From positions 1 through 33,084 of the forward strand of contig JANJWS010000002.1 of NCBI GenBank assembly GCA_024709425.1: DNA of 33,084 nucleotides, written 5' to 3'. The position numbers and the translations under genes are program-made. Positions 1 through 9,824 of the stretch are shown piece after piece (positions within the stretch are counted from its first letter, which is position 1; the number at the start of each line of letters is the position of its first letter). The notes under the pieces were generated by a model. It had not been told where the DNA came from. It made no database searches and saw only the letters and a program-made list of their open reading frames with translations. Origin of the DNA: Thiobacillus sp. (GTDB taxonomy: Bacteria > Pseudomonadota > Gammaproteobacteria > Burkholderiales > Thiobacillaceae).

Positions 1-45
1 GCAAAATGGCTTAGAATAATTGGTTACCTCTGTTCTGCCCGCCCC

Positions 46-1677
46 ATGGAAATCACAGAAACCGCGCCCGCCGCATCCGGCGCTGCCGCCCTGGCACGCG
101 ACGTCAAAAAACGCCGCACCTTCGCGATCATTTCCCACCCCGACGCCGGCAAGACCACGCTCACCGAAAAGCTGCTGCTGTTCGGCGGCGCGATCCAGAT
201 GGCCGGCACGGTCAAGGCGAAGAAGAGCGGCAAGTTCGCCACCTCCGACTGGATGGCGGTGGAACAGGAGCGCGGGATCTCGGTGGCGAGCTCGGTGATG
301 CAGTTCGCCTACGGCGACTGCGTGTTCAACCTCTTGGACACCCCCGGTCACAAGGATTTCTCGGAAGACACCTACCGCGTGCTCACCGCGGTCGATGCCG
401 CCATCATGGTCGTCGACGCCGCGAAGGGCGTGGAGGAACAGACGATCAAGCTGCTGGAAGTGTGCAGGATGCGCAATACGCCCATCATCACCTTCATCAA
501 CAAGCTCGACCGCGAAGTGCGCGAGCCGCTGGAACTGCTGGACGAGATCGAATCGATCCTGAAGATCCACTGCGCGCCGGTGACCTGGCCCATCGGCATG
601 GGCAAGCGCTTCCAGGGTGTCTACCACCTCATCCATGACGAGATCCTGCGCTTCAGGTCCGGCGAGGAAAACGCCGGCCAGCAGTTCGAATCCTTGCAGG
701 GCCTGGGCGACGCCAAGCTACGCGAACTGTTTCCGCTGGAAGCCGACACCCTGCTATCCGAAATCGAACTGGTGCGCGGCGCTGGCGCCAGCTTCCACCT
801 CGAAGATTTCCTCAAGGGCAGGCAGACGCCGGTGTTCTTCGGCTCCGGCATCAACAACTTCGGCGTGCGCGAAGTGCTGCGCGCCCTCGCCGACTGGGCG
901 CCGTCGCCGCTGTCACGCGAGGCGGTCGAGCGCGTGGTCGATCCGACCGAGCCGAAGTTCACCGGTTTCGTGTTCAAGATCCAGGCGAACATGGACCCGC
1001 AGCACCGCGACCGCATTGCCTTCTTCCGCGTCTGCTCGGGCCGCTACACGCCCGGCATGAAAGTGCGCCACCGCCGCACCGGCAAGGAGATGAAGGTCGC
1101 CAATGCCGTCGTGTTCATGGCGAACGAGCGGCAACGGTCCGAGGACGCCGTCGCCGGCGACATCATCGGCATCCACAACCACGGCCAGCTGCAGATCGGC
1201 GACACCCTCACCGAGGGGGAGGCGTTGCAGTACAAGGGTATCCCCTATTTCGCCCCGGAACTGTTCTCGAAGCCGCGCCTCCGCGATCCGCTGCGCGCCA
1301 AGCAGCTCAACAAGGGCCTGCTGGAACTCGGCGAGGAAGGCGCGGTGCAGGTGTTCGAACCCTTCGCCGACAATACGCTGCTCATCGGCGCGGTCGGCCC
1401 ATTGCAGTTCGAGGTCGTCGCCCACCGCCTGAAGAGCGAGTACGGCGTCGATGCCAGCTTCGAGAATGCCGGTATCCACACCGCACGCTGGGTCACCTGC
1501 GACGACCCGCAGCATCTGGCCGAATTCACCAAGGCCAATTCGCTGAAGCTCGCAAAGGACGTCGACGGCAATCTGGTCTATCTCGCCGACACCCGCGTCA
1601 ATCTCCAGCTGGCGCAGGAACGCTGGCCCAAGGTGGCTTTCCACGATACCCGCGAGCACGGCCAGCGGCTGGCATGA
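46..1677 (+). CDS. prfC: Peptide chain release factor 3 (RF3)
   Basis: Translational GTPase of 543 aa that recycles RF1/RF2 from the ribosome after peptide release; cytoplasmic. The G1 loop SHPDAGKTT is at residues 30-38, G3 DTPGHKDF at 98-105 and G4 NKLD at 152-155. The GTPase domain is followed by the elongation-factor-like domain II and the RF3 C-terminal domain, and the length is close to the E. coli protein (529 aa). The ATG at 46 is chosen because about 20 residues precede the conserved [11 protein letters not shown] block, as in the family. No Shine-Dalgarno is visible before it, and a TAGAAT box at 12-17 could be a -10 element with its -35 at the window edge. Function is known from the family and all nucleotide-binding motifs are intact. 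Confidence 0.96.
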   Translation: MEITETAPAASGAAALARDVKKRRTFAIISHPDAGKTTLTEKLLLFGGAIQMAGTVKAKKSGKFATSDWMAVEQERGISVASSVMQFAYGDCVFNLLDTPGHKDFSEDTYRVLTAVDAAIMVVDAAKGVEEQTIKLLEVCRMRNTPIITFINKLDREVREPLELLDEIESILKIHCAPVTWPIGMGKRFQGVYHLIHDEILRFRSGEENAGQQFESLQGLGDAKLRELFPLEADTLLSEIELVRGAGASFHLEDFLKGRQTPVFFGSGINNFGVREVLRALADWAPSPLSREAVERVVDPTEPKFTGFVFKIQANMDPQHRDRIAFFRVCSGRYTPGMKVRHRRTGKEMKVANAVVFMANERQRSEDAVAGDIIGIHNHGQLQIGDTLTEGEALQYKGIPYFAPELFSKPRLRDPLRAKQLNKGLLELGEEGAVQVFEPFADNTLLIGAVGPLQFEVVAHRLKSEYGVDASFENAGIHTARWVTCDDPQHLAEFTKANSLKLAKDVDGNLVYLADTRVNLQLAQERWPKVAFHDTREHGQRLA

Positions 1678-1755
1678 GCGGTTCACGTCAACCGACCTCA
1701 ACTCATCCCCTTCATATCCGCTATCCTAGAGGCACTCGGACAGAGAACCCGTCGC

Positions 1756-1761
1756 AAGGGA
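1756..1761 (+). promoter_or_regulatory. Ribosome binding site of the substrate-binding protein gene
   Basis: AAGGGA lies 7 bases before the ATG at 1769 and supports this start, which also places a twin-arginine motif at the extreme N terminus. The 90-base gap after prfC contains CTATCCTAG, a weak -10 candidate, but no convincing -35. Confidence 0.6.
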
Positions 1762-1768
1762 GACTCGG

Positions 1769-2800
1769 ATGGCGCAAACAAGAAGGCGTTTTCTCGGAAG
1801 CCTGTTGTCGCTACCCCTGGCAGGGGCTGTGGGGCATGGTTTGGCGCAACCGCCCGCGACAACCTTCCTGCGCCTGAATATCCCAGGCCCCGGCTCGCTG
1901 CCGTTCACCCCGCTGGAGCTCGTTCACCCGCTCGGCATCGACCGTACGCTTGGCGTAGAGCTGCTGATCCGTTACTTTCCCAGCGGGGTCCAGGCGCTCG
2001 AGGACATGCTGATCGGCAATGCCGATTTCGCCGGGCTTGGTTTTGCGGTGCTTCCGAGGATGCGGGCGAAGGGCCAGGATGTCGTGGCGATCGCCCCGCT
2101 GAGCGGCACCACGCCGCCTTTTTCACTGGTCGTGCACACGGCGCTGCGTGGCAAGATCCGTTCATTGGCGGATCTCAGGGGCCGCAGTGTCGGCGTGCCG
2201 CTCGGCAGCGTCAAGTCGAAGACCTATCTTCAAAGCATGGCCGAACTGATGCTGATCGGCAGCGGTGTACAGCCCGAGGAAGTGCGTTGGGTCGGGACGG
2301 GGCAGAACGTCGAAGGCCTGGTTGGCGCCCTGGCCGGCGAAGTGGTCGACGCCGTATTCTGCGAGGAACCCTTCTCCGCCGCGCTGGTGCGGCGCGGCAC
2401 CGGCTTCGTACTGGCCGATCTGCGGAATGAGAAGCTTGCGGGCAGCGTGCCGGGGGCGGGACACCTACGCGCCATGATCGCCACCCGCGGCAAGCTCATC
2501 GTCCAGGATCCGCATCGGGTCGCCCTCATGGTGCAGATGCTGCGGCGCGCCCTGGCCTGGATGCATCAGCAGAAACCCGAAAGCATCATCGCCCGCCTGA
2601 AGGTCGGCGACGATCAGGATCGGGACGACCGCATCGCCGCGCTGAAGCATTCGCCTGGCATGTTTCCGCCGGACGCCCGATTTTCGCGCACGCAGGTCGA
2701 GGCGACACGAGCGTTCCTCAGGGCCGGTAACGATCCGGCGGCCGACACCTTTGATGCCTCCCAGCTGATCAACGACACCTGGGCAGGCAGCCGGCCGTGA
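1769..2800 (+). CDS. Tat-exported ABC-type substrate-binding protein (NMT1/SsuA-like)
   Basis: Protein of 343 aa with a twin-arginine signal (TRRRFLGS, residues 4-11), a short hydrophobic stretch and a plausible signal peptidase site after GLA. It should be folded in the cytoplasm and exported to the periplasm. The body has the pattern of the NMT1/THI5-like periplasmic binding family, including the 'GRSVGVPLGS' segment and the 'GEVVDAVFCEEPF' segment that usually form the ligand cleft. The ligand cannot be read from sequence; members bind nitrate, sulfonates, taurine or pyrimidine precursors. No permease or ATPase lies beside it. Its stop codon overlaps the GTG start of a membrane GGDEF-EAL protein (GTGA), so the two are probably translationally coupled. 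I infer a sensory, not a transport, role. Confidence 0.82.
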   Translation: MAQTRRRFLGSLLSLPLAGAVGHGLAQPPATTFLRLNIPGPGSLPFTPLELVHPLGIDRTLGVELLIRYFPSGVQALEDMLIGNADFAGLGFAVLPRMRAKGQDVVAIAPLSGTTPPFSLVVHTALRGKIRSLADLRGRSVGVPLGSVKSKTYLQSMAELMLIGSGVQPEEVRWVGTGQNVEGLVGALAGEVVDAVFCEEPFSAALVRRGTGFVLADLRNEKLAGSVPGAGHLRAMIATRGKLIVQDPHRVALMVQMLRRALAWMHQQKPESIIARLKVGDDQDRDDRIAALKHSPGMFPPDARFSRTQVEATRAFLRAGNDPAADTFDASQLINDTWAGSRP

Positions 2801-5481
2801 ATCCGGAAACATCGACCCGCACACCGACCACACGCGGGCTGCGGCGCCAGGCGACGATCCGCCTGGCGCTGATGATGCTGGCGACGACGTTGCTCGTCGG
2901 AGTTCTTGCCCACCTGGCCTACCGTTCCCTGCACGCAAACGAGATTGCCAATGCCCGTGCCAATCTGGAGGGGTTCTATCAGCTGCATTTGCAGCATGTC
3001 GCCCGCCGCTGGGACAGCGACGCCGAGCAGACACGAGCCCGGATCGAGTTCACCCGCATCCTCGAGGAAGACGACGTCATCCGCTGGCCCAAGCTGAATG
3101 CCTACCTAAATGCCCAGTGGGAATACACCCAGTTCCCCAACCTGTTCATCACCACGCGCGACGGCCAGACGGTATTCCGTTTCGGCACGATCGCGCGCAG
3201 TCTGGAGGATGCCGGCGCACTCAGCGACAGGACCTGGTTCTTCGACCCCGGAACGCGCGAATTGCACCGCGTGTACCGGTTGCCACTGTGGCTGGGCAAG
3301 GATGGGCAGGGGCAGCTGGTCCTGATGAAAGCCGTCACACCGTCGGTACTGGCCGGCATCAGCGCGCCCGACACCACCCTCGACCTGCTGCATGACGGAC
3401 AGATCATCGCGCGCACCCATCCGCCCGTCGCCAACGGCGTAGGCGCGGCACAAACCACCGCCCAGGACAATGCCGTCAGCGCCGACCTGCCCTGGTCGAC
3501 CGGCGGCAACCCGGTCGTGGTACTGCGTGCCACCCAGGGCCTGCGCGGCATGCTGCCCTGGCGCGATTTCCTGCTGCCCCCCCTGTTGGGCGGGCTGCTG
3601 CTGCTCGTGTTTGTCTGGTTCGGGCTTGGACGCTGGCTGGGCGGCACCCTGAAGCGTATCGCTGCCCTTAAGGAAGCCAGCCGTGCCTTCGCCAGCGGCA
3701 CCCATGCTGCGGACGCCCGTCGCTACCTCGGCCCCGCTGCACGCGAGCGAGACGAGGTGCACGACGTCGCCGCGGCCATGGGCGAAATGATGGAAGCAGT
3801 CGAGCAGCGCCATCAGGAGCAGCGTGTCTATCTCGACACGCTATCCGTATTGGAAGAAGCGGTGCTGGAACTCGACACCGAATGCCGTATCCAGCGCGCA
3901 AGCCCGGGCTGGGTCAAGCTGGCGCGCGACACCGATTCGATCGGCGCGCCGCTGGTGCGATATTTTCATGAAGAGGATGCGGACACCCTCCACCTGCAAT
4001 GCATGGCGATCAAGCGTGGCGAGAAGGAGCAGGCCACGCTGCGGCTGCGGCTGCGCAGCGCGAATCCCGAGGAATCGCGCTGGACGGAGTGCCGGCTGAT
4101 CCGCCAGCGGGATGCGGACGGCATAACCACCGGCCTGCGCGGTGTGCTGCGTGATATCACCCAGACCTATCTGCACGAGCGGCAGATCTCGCACATGGCG
4201 ATGCACGATGCGCTGACCCAGCTCCCGAATCGGATGCTGGTGGAAGACCGCCTCAAGGTCGCCTTGCGCATGGCGTCGCGCACCGGCCGGCTGGTCGGCG
4301 TGTGCTTCATCGACCTCGACCATTTCAAGAACGTCAACGACGCCCTTGGCCACAAGGCCGGCGACAAGCTCCTGGTGGCCTTCTCCGAGCGCCTGCGCGC
4401 ACAGCTGCGCGCCGGCGACACCCTGGCACGCTGGGGCGGCGATGAATTCGTGCTGCTGCTGCCGGACATCGCCGAGGAAACCGACGTGCGCGGGGTGGTG
4501 CACAAGATTTCCGAGGCCATGCAGGCCCCCTTCCCGCTGGAAGATACGGCCTACGTCATGACCTTCAGCATGGGCGTGGCGCTGTACCCGGTCGATGCGA
4601 AGAACATCGACGACCTCCTGTCGGAAGCGGACCGCGCCATGTTCTATGCCAAGGCGCAGGGGCGCAACCAGGTGGCCTTCTTCGGCGACATCCTGCACAA
4701 GGCCGACGGACGCAAGGATCTCTATATCCAGAACCATCTTGCCGTCGCCATCCAGGAGCGTGCCATCCAGGCCTGGTACCAACCACTGGTCGAGGCAGAA
4801 AGCGGCCGCTGTGTCGCGGTCGAGGTGCTGGCCCGCTGGAACGATTCGACCATGGGCTGGGTGCCGCCGGACACCTTCATTCCCATCGCCGAGAACCTCG
4901 GGCTCATCCACCAGCTCGGTAGCCAGGTGTGGCAGGCCGCGATCGAAGCAGTGGCCGGGTGGCGGCACAGGGGCTACGACCTCATGCTGTCGGTGAACAT
5001 CTCCAAGCGCCAGCTGTTCAACGATACCTTTACCAGCCTGCTCCTCGATGACCTTGCACGCCACAACCTGCCGCCGCAATGCGTGATCCTGGAAGTCACG
5101 GAAAGCCTGGCACTGATGGACGTGGAAAATGCCGTCGAGCGCCTGCCCGAACTCAAGCGCGCCGGCTTCCGACTCGCCATCGATGATTTCGGCACTGGCT
5201 ATTCGTCACTGTCGCAGCTTCACGAAATGCCCGTCGACGAGCTCAAGATCGACATTTCCTTCGTGCGCCGCCTGACCGACCCGCGCGGACTCAGCATGGT
5301 CCAGACGATCATCAGCCTCGCCAGCACACTCGGCCTCAAGACCATCGCCGAAGGTGTCGAGGACGCCGGTACCGCCGACAAGCTTCGCATGCTAGGTGTG
5401 AATACCCTGCAAGGCTTCCACTTCGCCAAACCCATGCCGAGGGACGAATTCGAGCTCTGGCTGGCCCGTTTCTGCCACTGA
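2797..5481 (+). CDS. Membrane sensor with PAS-like, GGDEF and EAL domains (cyclic di-GMP turnover)
   Basis: Protein of 894 aa starting at a GTG that overlaps the previous stop. A first membrane segment lies at about 22-46, a periplasmic sensor region of about 210 residues follows, and a second membrane segment is at about 258-281. Then come a HAMP-like linker, a PAS-like segment (about 345-460), GGDEF and EAL. The GGDEF motif is intact (residues 547-551) and is preceded by an RxxD inhibitory site (RAGD, five residues upstream), so a feedback-inhibited diguanylate cyclase is expected. The EAL motif is written EVL (676-678), a variant also found in active enzymes. The other phosphodiesterase residues (NISKRQL, LEVTES, DDFGTGYSS, the K of ELKID, AEGVE, QG) are present. 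Both activities are therefore possible. The partner is probably the overlapping periplasmic binding protein. Confidence 0.92.
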   Translation: MNPETSTRTPTTRGLRRQATIRLALMMLATTLLVGVLAHLAYRSLHANEIANARANLEGFYQLHLQHVARRWDSDAEQTRARIEFTRILEEDDVIRWPKLNAYLNAQWEYTQFPNLFITTRDGQTVFRFGTIARSLEDAGALSDRTWFFDPGTRELHRVYRLPLWLGKDGQGQLVLMKAVTPSVLAGISAPDTTLDLLHDGQIIARTHPPVANGVGAAQTTAQDNAVSADLPWSTGGNPVVVLRATQGLRGMLPWRDFLLPPLLGGLLLLVFVWFGLGRWLGGTLKRIAALKEASRAFASGTHAADARRYLGPAARERDEVHDVAAAMGEMMEAVEQRHQEQRVYLDTLSVLEEAVLELDTECRIQRASPGWVKLARDTDSIGAPLVRYFHEEDADTLHLQCMAIKRGEKEQATLRLRLRSANPEESRWTECRLIRQRDADGITTGLRGVLRDITQTYLHERQISHMAMHDALTQLPNRMLVEDRLKVALRMASRTGRLVGVCFIDLDHFKNVNDALGHKAGDKLLVAFSERLRAQLRAGDTLARWGGDEFVLLLPDIAEETDVRGVVHKISEAMQAPFPLEDTAYVMTFSMGVALYPVDAKNIDDLLSEADRAMFYAKAQGRNQVAFFGDILHKADGRKDLYIQNHLAVAIQERAIQAWYQPLVEAESGRCVAVEVLARWNDSTMGWVPPDTFIPIAENLGLIHQLGSQVWQAAIEAVAGWRHRGYDLMLSVNISKRQLFNDTFTSLLLDDLARHNLPPQCVILEVTESLALMDVENAVERLPELKRAGFRLAIDDFGTGYSSLSQLHEMPVDELKIDISFVRRLTDPRGLSMVQTIISLASTLGLKTIAEGVEDAGTADKLRMLGVNTLQGFHFAKPMPRDEFELWLARFCH

Positions 5482-5526
5482 GGCGGGTTTGCGAGACTGG
5501 CACCGGCACACCATACTGCAAGCATA

Positions 5527-5534
5527 GAAAGGAG
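5527..5534 (+). promoter_or_regulatory. Strong ribosome binding site of the phosphoribosyltransferase gene
   Basis: AAAGGAGG ends 6 bases before the ATG at 5541 and fixes this start over other nearby frames. Confidence 0.7.
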
Positions 5535-5540
5535 GCATGT

Positions 5541-6188
5541 ATGGTCTTTGCCAACCGCCAGCACGCGGCCACCCGTCTCGCCGAGGCACTCTCCGCCTAC
5601 AAGGGCTGCAACCCCCTGATCCTTGCCATTCCGTGCGGCGCCGTCGCGATGGGGCAGCACCTCGCACGCGAGCTGGGCGGCGAACTCGACGTGGTGCTGG
5701 TGCGCAAACTGCGCGCGCCTTTCAACCCGGAATTCGCGCTCGGCTCGGTCGACGAATCCGGCTGGACCTACGTCGCCGACTACGCCGAGTCGGCCGGTGG
5801 CACGGCAAGCTATCTGGAACAGGAAAAACAGGCGCAGCTCGACACCATCCGCGCACGGCGCGCACAGTACACCCCGCTGCGGCCGCCGATCGATCCGGCT
5901 AGCCGCATCGTCATCGTGGTCGACGACGGCCTCGCCACCGGCGCAACGATGATCGCGGCGCTGCATGGCCTGCGCCAGCGCAAGCCGGCCCGCCTGATCT
6001 GCGCGGTGCCGGTGGCGCCCGCCGACACCCTGGAAAAGATCCGCCCCTATGCCGACGAGGTGGTGTGCCTGTCGACGCCCGAGTTCTTCCAGGCGGTGGG
6101 GCAGTTCTATGCCGATTTCCCGCAGGTGGAGGATTACGAGGTGGTCGAAATCCTGAAGGAGGCGGGGAAGCTGAACGGGGGGCGCTGA
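5541..6188 (+). CDS. Phosphoribosyltransferase-fold protein, usual partner of a dienelactone-hydrolase-like enzyme
   Basis: Protein of 215 aa with the type I phosphoribosyltransferase fold. The PRPP-binding motif (VIVVDDGLATGATM, about residues 124-137) is complete, and the N-terminal 'FANRQHAATRLAEAL' and 'LVRKLRAPFNPEFALG' segments are those of a family often fused, in other bacteria, to an alpha/beta hydrolase. The substrate base is not known for that family. Here the hydrolase-like half would be the separate gene at 10641-11291 on the other strand, across the ABC exporter; that link is inference. The gene has its own strong ribosome binding site 60 bases after the GGDEF-EAL gene and converges with the adaptor gene downstream. 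The fold assignment is firm; the reaction is not. Confidence 0.85.
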   Translation: MVFANRQHAATRLAEALSAYKGCNPLILAIPCGAVAMGQHLARELGGELDVVLVRKLRAPFNPEFALGSVDESGWTYVADYAESAGGTASYLEQEKQAQLDTIRARRAQYTPLRPPIDPASRIVIVVDDGLATGATMIAALHGLRQRKPARLICAVPVAPADTLEKIRPYADEVVCLSTPEFFQAVGQFYADFPQVEDYEVVEILKEAGKLNGGR

Positions 6189-6233
6189 ACGGGCTTGCCG
6201 TAGGGACATCGCCCTCGCCGCGATTTCCGCGCT

Positions 6234-7427
6234 TCAGCGCGTCTTCACCCGCCCGCCGTCCTTGATCGCCTCGTCCGGATGCGACACCACCCGATCGCCC
6301 GCCGCGACCCCGGACATCACCTGGGTGGCGAGGCCCGCGCGCTGGCCAACCGTGACGGGCGTGAGGCGTGCGCGCTGACCGTCGATGACGAACGCAGCCC
6401 AGCCCTCGCCTTGCCGAAACAGCGCGCTGGTCGGCAGTTGCAGCACCTCCGCGTCTTCCCACAGGACGAAACGCGCCTCCACACGATAACCGTCACCGAG
6501 GCGCGCCCACGCGTCGCGCGGGGAAGTGAAGTCGACGATGACGCGCACGCGCTGTTCCTCGACACCCAGTGCGGAAACCTTGGTAAAGCCACTCGGTTCC
6601 ACCACCCGCACGATGCCCTCGACGGGTGCGGCCCCGCCCCAGCGGTCGAGGATGACGCGGGAGCCCGGCGCGATCTTCACCGCATGCGTGGAAAGCACCT
6701 CGACCTCGACTTCAAGGCTTGCCGGGTCGCCAATCTCCATGAGTGGCTGGCCGGCCGCCACGGCGCCTTCGCTTTCGTGCAGCAGTTTCAACACGTCGGC
6801 CGCCACCGGCGCCCGCACCTCGACCCGGCTGGCCGCGCCGCCATTCTGTAGTTGCGACGCGCTGGCAAGCGCCGCCCGCGCCGTTTCCAGGTCGAAGCGC
6901 GCCACCCGCACCGCGTGCTGCGCGGCAGCTTCGACAGCGCGCGCGCGCGTCTCGGCGGTGCGCGCGGCATCAAGTGCCTGCACGGAAATGAAATTCGACT
7001 GGCGCAGCGACTCGGCCCGCACGCGTTCCTGCTGCGCGAGTTGCGCGGCGGCGGCGGCCGCGCGCGCGTTCTCCTGCGCCTGGGCGAGCGCGGCCTGGGC
7101 AGCGCTCGCCTGCGCCCGGGCCTGGGCACGGCTGCGCGGATCAAGCGCGACCGAACGCGCCGGATCGATCGCCGCGACGACCTGCCCCGCCGTCACGGCA
7201 TCGCCGGCCTTGAGGTCGATGCGCCGCATGAAGCCGGCCACCGGCGCCGAGACGAGGTAGCGCTCGCGGACCCGCGTCTTGCCCTCTTCCTCCACCGTGA
7301 CGATGAGCGGCGCGCGCGTCACCTCGGCCACGTCGACCGGCAGCGCACGCGGCATGAAGCCGTAGGCGAGACCCGCCGCCACGACCGCGGCGGTCACCAG
7401 GATTCCGATTCTTGCGCGCAGATTCAT
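6234..7427 (-). CDS. Periplasmic adaptor (membrane fusion protein) of an ABC exporter
   Basis: Protein of 397 aa of the HlyD/AcrA-like family. A single N-terminal membrane segment (about 6-24) anchors it. A lipoyl/barrel-sandwich half-motif (VSAPVAGFMRRIDLKAGDAV) follows, then a long Ala/Gln/Arg-rich coiled-coil hairpin (about 105-205), the second lipoyl half (VEVRAPVAADVLKLL), a beta-barrel and a membrane-proximal domain. It would bridge the inner-membrane FtsX permease encoded just upstream (16-base gap) to an outer-membrane factor, which is not encoded here. A Shine-Dalgarno (AAGGAGGG) overlaps the end of the permease gene, with a rather long spacing of about 10 bases to the ATG. The exported substrate cannot be predicted from the sequence. 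Confidence 0.88.
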   Translation of the reverse strand: MNLRARIGILVTAAVVAAGLAYGFMPRALPVDVAEVTRAPLIVTVEEEGKTRVRERYLVSAPVAGFMRRIDLKAGDAVTAGQVVAAIDPARSVALDPRSRAQARAQASAAQAALAQAQENARAAAAAAQLAQQERVRAESLRQSNFISVQALDAARTAETRARAVEAAAQHAVRVARFDLETARAALASASQLQNGGAASRVEVRAPVAADVLKLLHESEGAVAAGQPLMEIGDPASLEVEVEVLSTHAVKIAPGSRVILDRWGGAAPVEGIVRVVEPSGFTKVSALGVEEQRVRVIVDFTSPRDAWARLGDGYRVEARFVLWEDAEVLQLPTSALFRQGEGWAAFVIDGQRARLTPVTVGQRAGLATQVMSGVAAGDRVVSHPDEAIKDGGRVKTR

Positions 7428-7443
7428 GCGGGAACAACCCTCC

Positions 7444-9813
7444 TTATTCGCGAGTCTTCAGTACCGCCACCAGGTCGAGCCGCCCGAGCCGCCGCCACAG
7501 CAGCAGACCCGAAAGCAGCGCCGAGACCACGACCACGCTCGCGCCCATGGCGTAGTTTTCGGGGGTGAGAATGAGCGGCAGGCGGTACAGCTCGCTCTGG
7601 AACGCCACCACCAGGATCCCGACGAGGGCCACCCCGACGACGAAGCCGACCGGTATCGCCGCCAGCGTCAGAAGCGCCAGCTCCCCCAGCAGGATATAGG
7701 CGATCTCGCCGCGGGTGAAGCCCAGCACGCGCAGGCTGGCGAGCTCGCGCCCGCGCTCTGACAGGCTGATGCGCGCGCTGTTATAGACGACACCAAAGCC
7801 GATCGCCCCGGCGAGCAGCGTCGCCACCAGGTTGTAGAACAGGATGAACTCGCCGATGGTGGCGTAGAAGCTCTGGACCGCCGCCTTGTTGGCGACCATG
7901 CCGAGCACGCGCGGCCGCGCATGCAAGTCGGCGTAGAGCCGCGCCTCCGTCCCGGGCTGCACGGCGAGATAGGCGCCCGACACCGTGTTGCCCTCGCGCA
8001 TCAGCGCGTTGAGCGAATCCTGCTGCATGTAGGCCGACACGCCGAGAAACTGCCGGGTAATGCCGAGCACCGGCACCTGGCGCACCGGCCGGTTGCCTTC
8101 GAGAATTTCCACCGTCAGCATGTCGCCCGGCTTGACGTGCAGAATCTCGCTCGCCAGGTGGTCAGTGAGCACCACGCCGCCCGGCGGCACCGCGACCGGC
8201 TGCAACGCGCGGTCGAGCGAGCGGTGGAGGTGGCCTTCGGGCTGGATACCGAAAATGGCGCCGCGATGGCGGTACTGGCCAAAGCGCAGGATCGCCGGCA
8301 CGTCACGGTAACCCTCGACGAAATCCACGCCCGGCAGCGCGGCGAGTTCGAAGAGCGCGCGCCCGGAGGTCGGCTCGATGAAGGCAAGCCCGAGATCCTC
8401 GCGCGACGCCTGGCGGAACTGCACGTCGACCATGAAATCGATTGCGCCGCGCTGGTAGTTGCCGACCATCATCAGGCCGCAGGCGCAGGCGATGCCGAGT
8501 ACCGTGAGCAGGGTTTTCAGCGGACGGCGCTCGATGTGGCGCAGCACCATGCGACTGGGGGCGGCGAACCAGCGCGCCAGACCGAGCCGCTCGACCAGGG
8601 TGGCACGGTAGACCTCCGGCGTTTCCGGGCGCATACCTTCGGCCGGTGGCAGCCGCATCGCGCGCACCACCGACAGCAGCGTCCCGCCGACCGCGGCGAA
8701 CGCGCCGACCGCCAGCGCAATCACGATCACCGTGGGACGCAGCTGGTAGTCGAGATACGGAAAGCGGAAGGTCGTCTCGGTGTAGACGTGTGACAAGCCC
8801 TGGCCGAACCAGCTGCCCAGCGCAACGCCTGCCGCCACGCCGATCAGCGCCATCACCAGCACCAGTTTCACGTAATGCAGGCCGATCGCCGCATAGCTGT
8901 AGCCAAAGGCCTTGAGGATGGCGATCTGGTCGCGCTGCAGGGCGATCAGGCGGCTCAGCACGACGTTGAGGAGAAACGCGGCGACGCCGAGAAAGATCGC
9001 CGGGAACACGGTCGCCATGGTCCGCAGCTGCTTCAATTCCTCGCGCAGGAAGCGGTTGGAGAACTGGTCGTCGCGGCCGTAGGCGCCGGTCCCCCCGTAC
9101 GTCGCCAGCACCGCATCGACGCGGTCGATGACCGCCTGCGCGTTGGCCCCGCGCGCGAGCGCGAAGCTCACCTGGTTGAACGCGCCGTCCATGTCGTAGG
9201 CCGCGGCCAGCGCGCTGCGCCCCATCCACAATACGCCGTAGCGCTTGAAGTCGGGGAACATCGCGCCGGGCGCGATCTGGTAGACGTATTCCGGCGACAC
9301 CGCGACGCCGACCACGGTCAGTGTCTTGCGCTTGCCGTGAATGATCGCGGCCAGGCGGTCGCCCGGCTGGAAGCCGTGCGCGTCGGCGAGGGTATCGGAG
9401 AGCACCACCTCGTCCGCGCTCCATGGTTGCACGCTGCGCCCGCGCTTGAGATGCAGGCGGTTGAGGGCGGCCTCGCCGACGTCCGGCAGCGACAGGATCT
9501 GGCCGGTGACCGGATCGGAGAAGCCTTCGATTTCCAGCTTCACGCCCGCCTTCACGCGTGTTTCCACGCCTTCCACGCCCGGAATCGCCGCGAGGCGCTC
9601 GGCAACCGGCTCGGGCGCACGCTTGAGACTCGCGAACACGTCGGCGAAGCGGTACTCGCCATAGAAGCGGTCGCGCGTGGTGGTCAGCGAATCGTAGGTG
9701 GAGAGCGACATCACCATGGTGGCGACGCCGCCCATGATCACCGCCGCGATCGCCAGCACCTGACCGCGCAGATGCCACAGGTCACGGAAGAGTTTGCGAT
9801 CGAGCGCCTTCAT
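7444..9813 (-). CDS. FtsX/MacB-type ABC transporter permease, duplicated form
   Basis: Permease of 789 aa with two FtsX units in one chain. Membrane segments are visible near the N terminus (LAIAAVIMGGVATMVMSL), then a large periplasmic domain (about 45-260), three segments (about 270-385), a further segment at the start of the second unit (about 435-455), a second periplasmic domain, and three C-terminal segments. Such permeases do not form a classical channel. They drive adaptor-coupled export or lipoprotein extraction (MacB, LolCE families). It lies 11 bases after the ATPase gene and 16 bases before the adaptor gene, so the three form an operon and very likely one complex. One chain could supply both halves of the membrane part. 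Confidence 0.9.
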   Translation of the reverse strand: MKALDRKLFRDLWHLRGQVLAIAAVIMGGVATMVMSLSTYDSLTTTRDRFYGEYRFADVFASLKRAPEPVAERLAAIPGVEGVETRVKAGVKLEIEGFSDPVTGQILSLPDVGEAALNRLHLKRGRSVQPWSADEVVLSDTLADAHGFQPGDRLAAIIHGKRKTLTVVGVAVSPEYVYQIAPGAMFPDFKRYGVLWMGRSALAAAYDMDGAFNQVSFALARGANAQAVIDRVDAVLATYGGTGAYGRDDQFSNRFLREELKQLRTMATVFPAIFLGVAAFLLNVVLSRLIALQRDQIAILKAFGYSYAAIGLHYVKLVLVMALIGVAAGVALGSWFGQGLSHVYTETTFRFPYLDYQLRPTVIVIALAVGAFAAVGGTLLSVVRAMRLPPAEGMRPETPEVYRATLVERLGLARWFAAPSRMVLRHIERRPLKTLLTVLGIACACGLMMVGNYQRGAIDFMVDVQFRQASREDLGLAFIEPTSGRALFELAALPGVDFVEGYRDVPAILRFGQYRHRGAIFGIQPEGHLHRSLDRALQPVAVPPGGVVLTDHLASEILHVKPGDMLTVEILEGNRPVRQVPVLGITRQFLGVSAYMQQDSLNALMREGNTVSGAYLAVQPGTEARLYADLHARPRVLGMVANKAAVQSFYATIGEFILFYNLVATLLAGAIGFGVVYNSARISLSERGRELASLRVLGFTRGEIAYILLGELALLTLAAIPVGFVVGVALVGILVVAFQSELYRLPLILTPENYAMGASVVVVSALLSGLLLWRRLGRLDLVAVLKTRE

Positions 9814-9824
9814 GATGGGCTGCG

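Noticed and set aside
2797-5481. A degenerate EAL domain
   Set aside because: EVL in place of EAL is found in active phosphodiesterases, and the remaining metal and catalytic residues are present.
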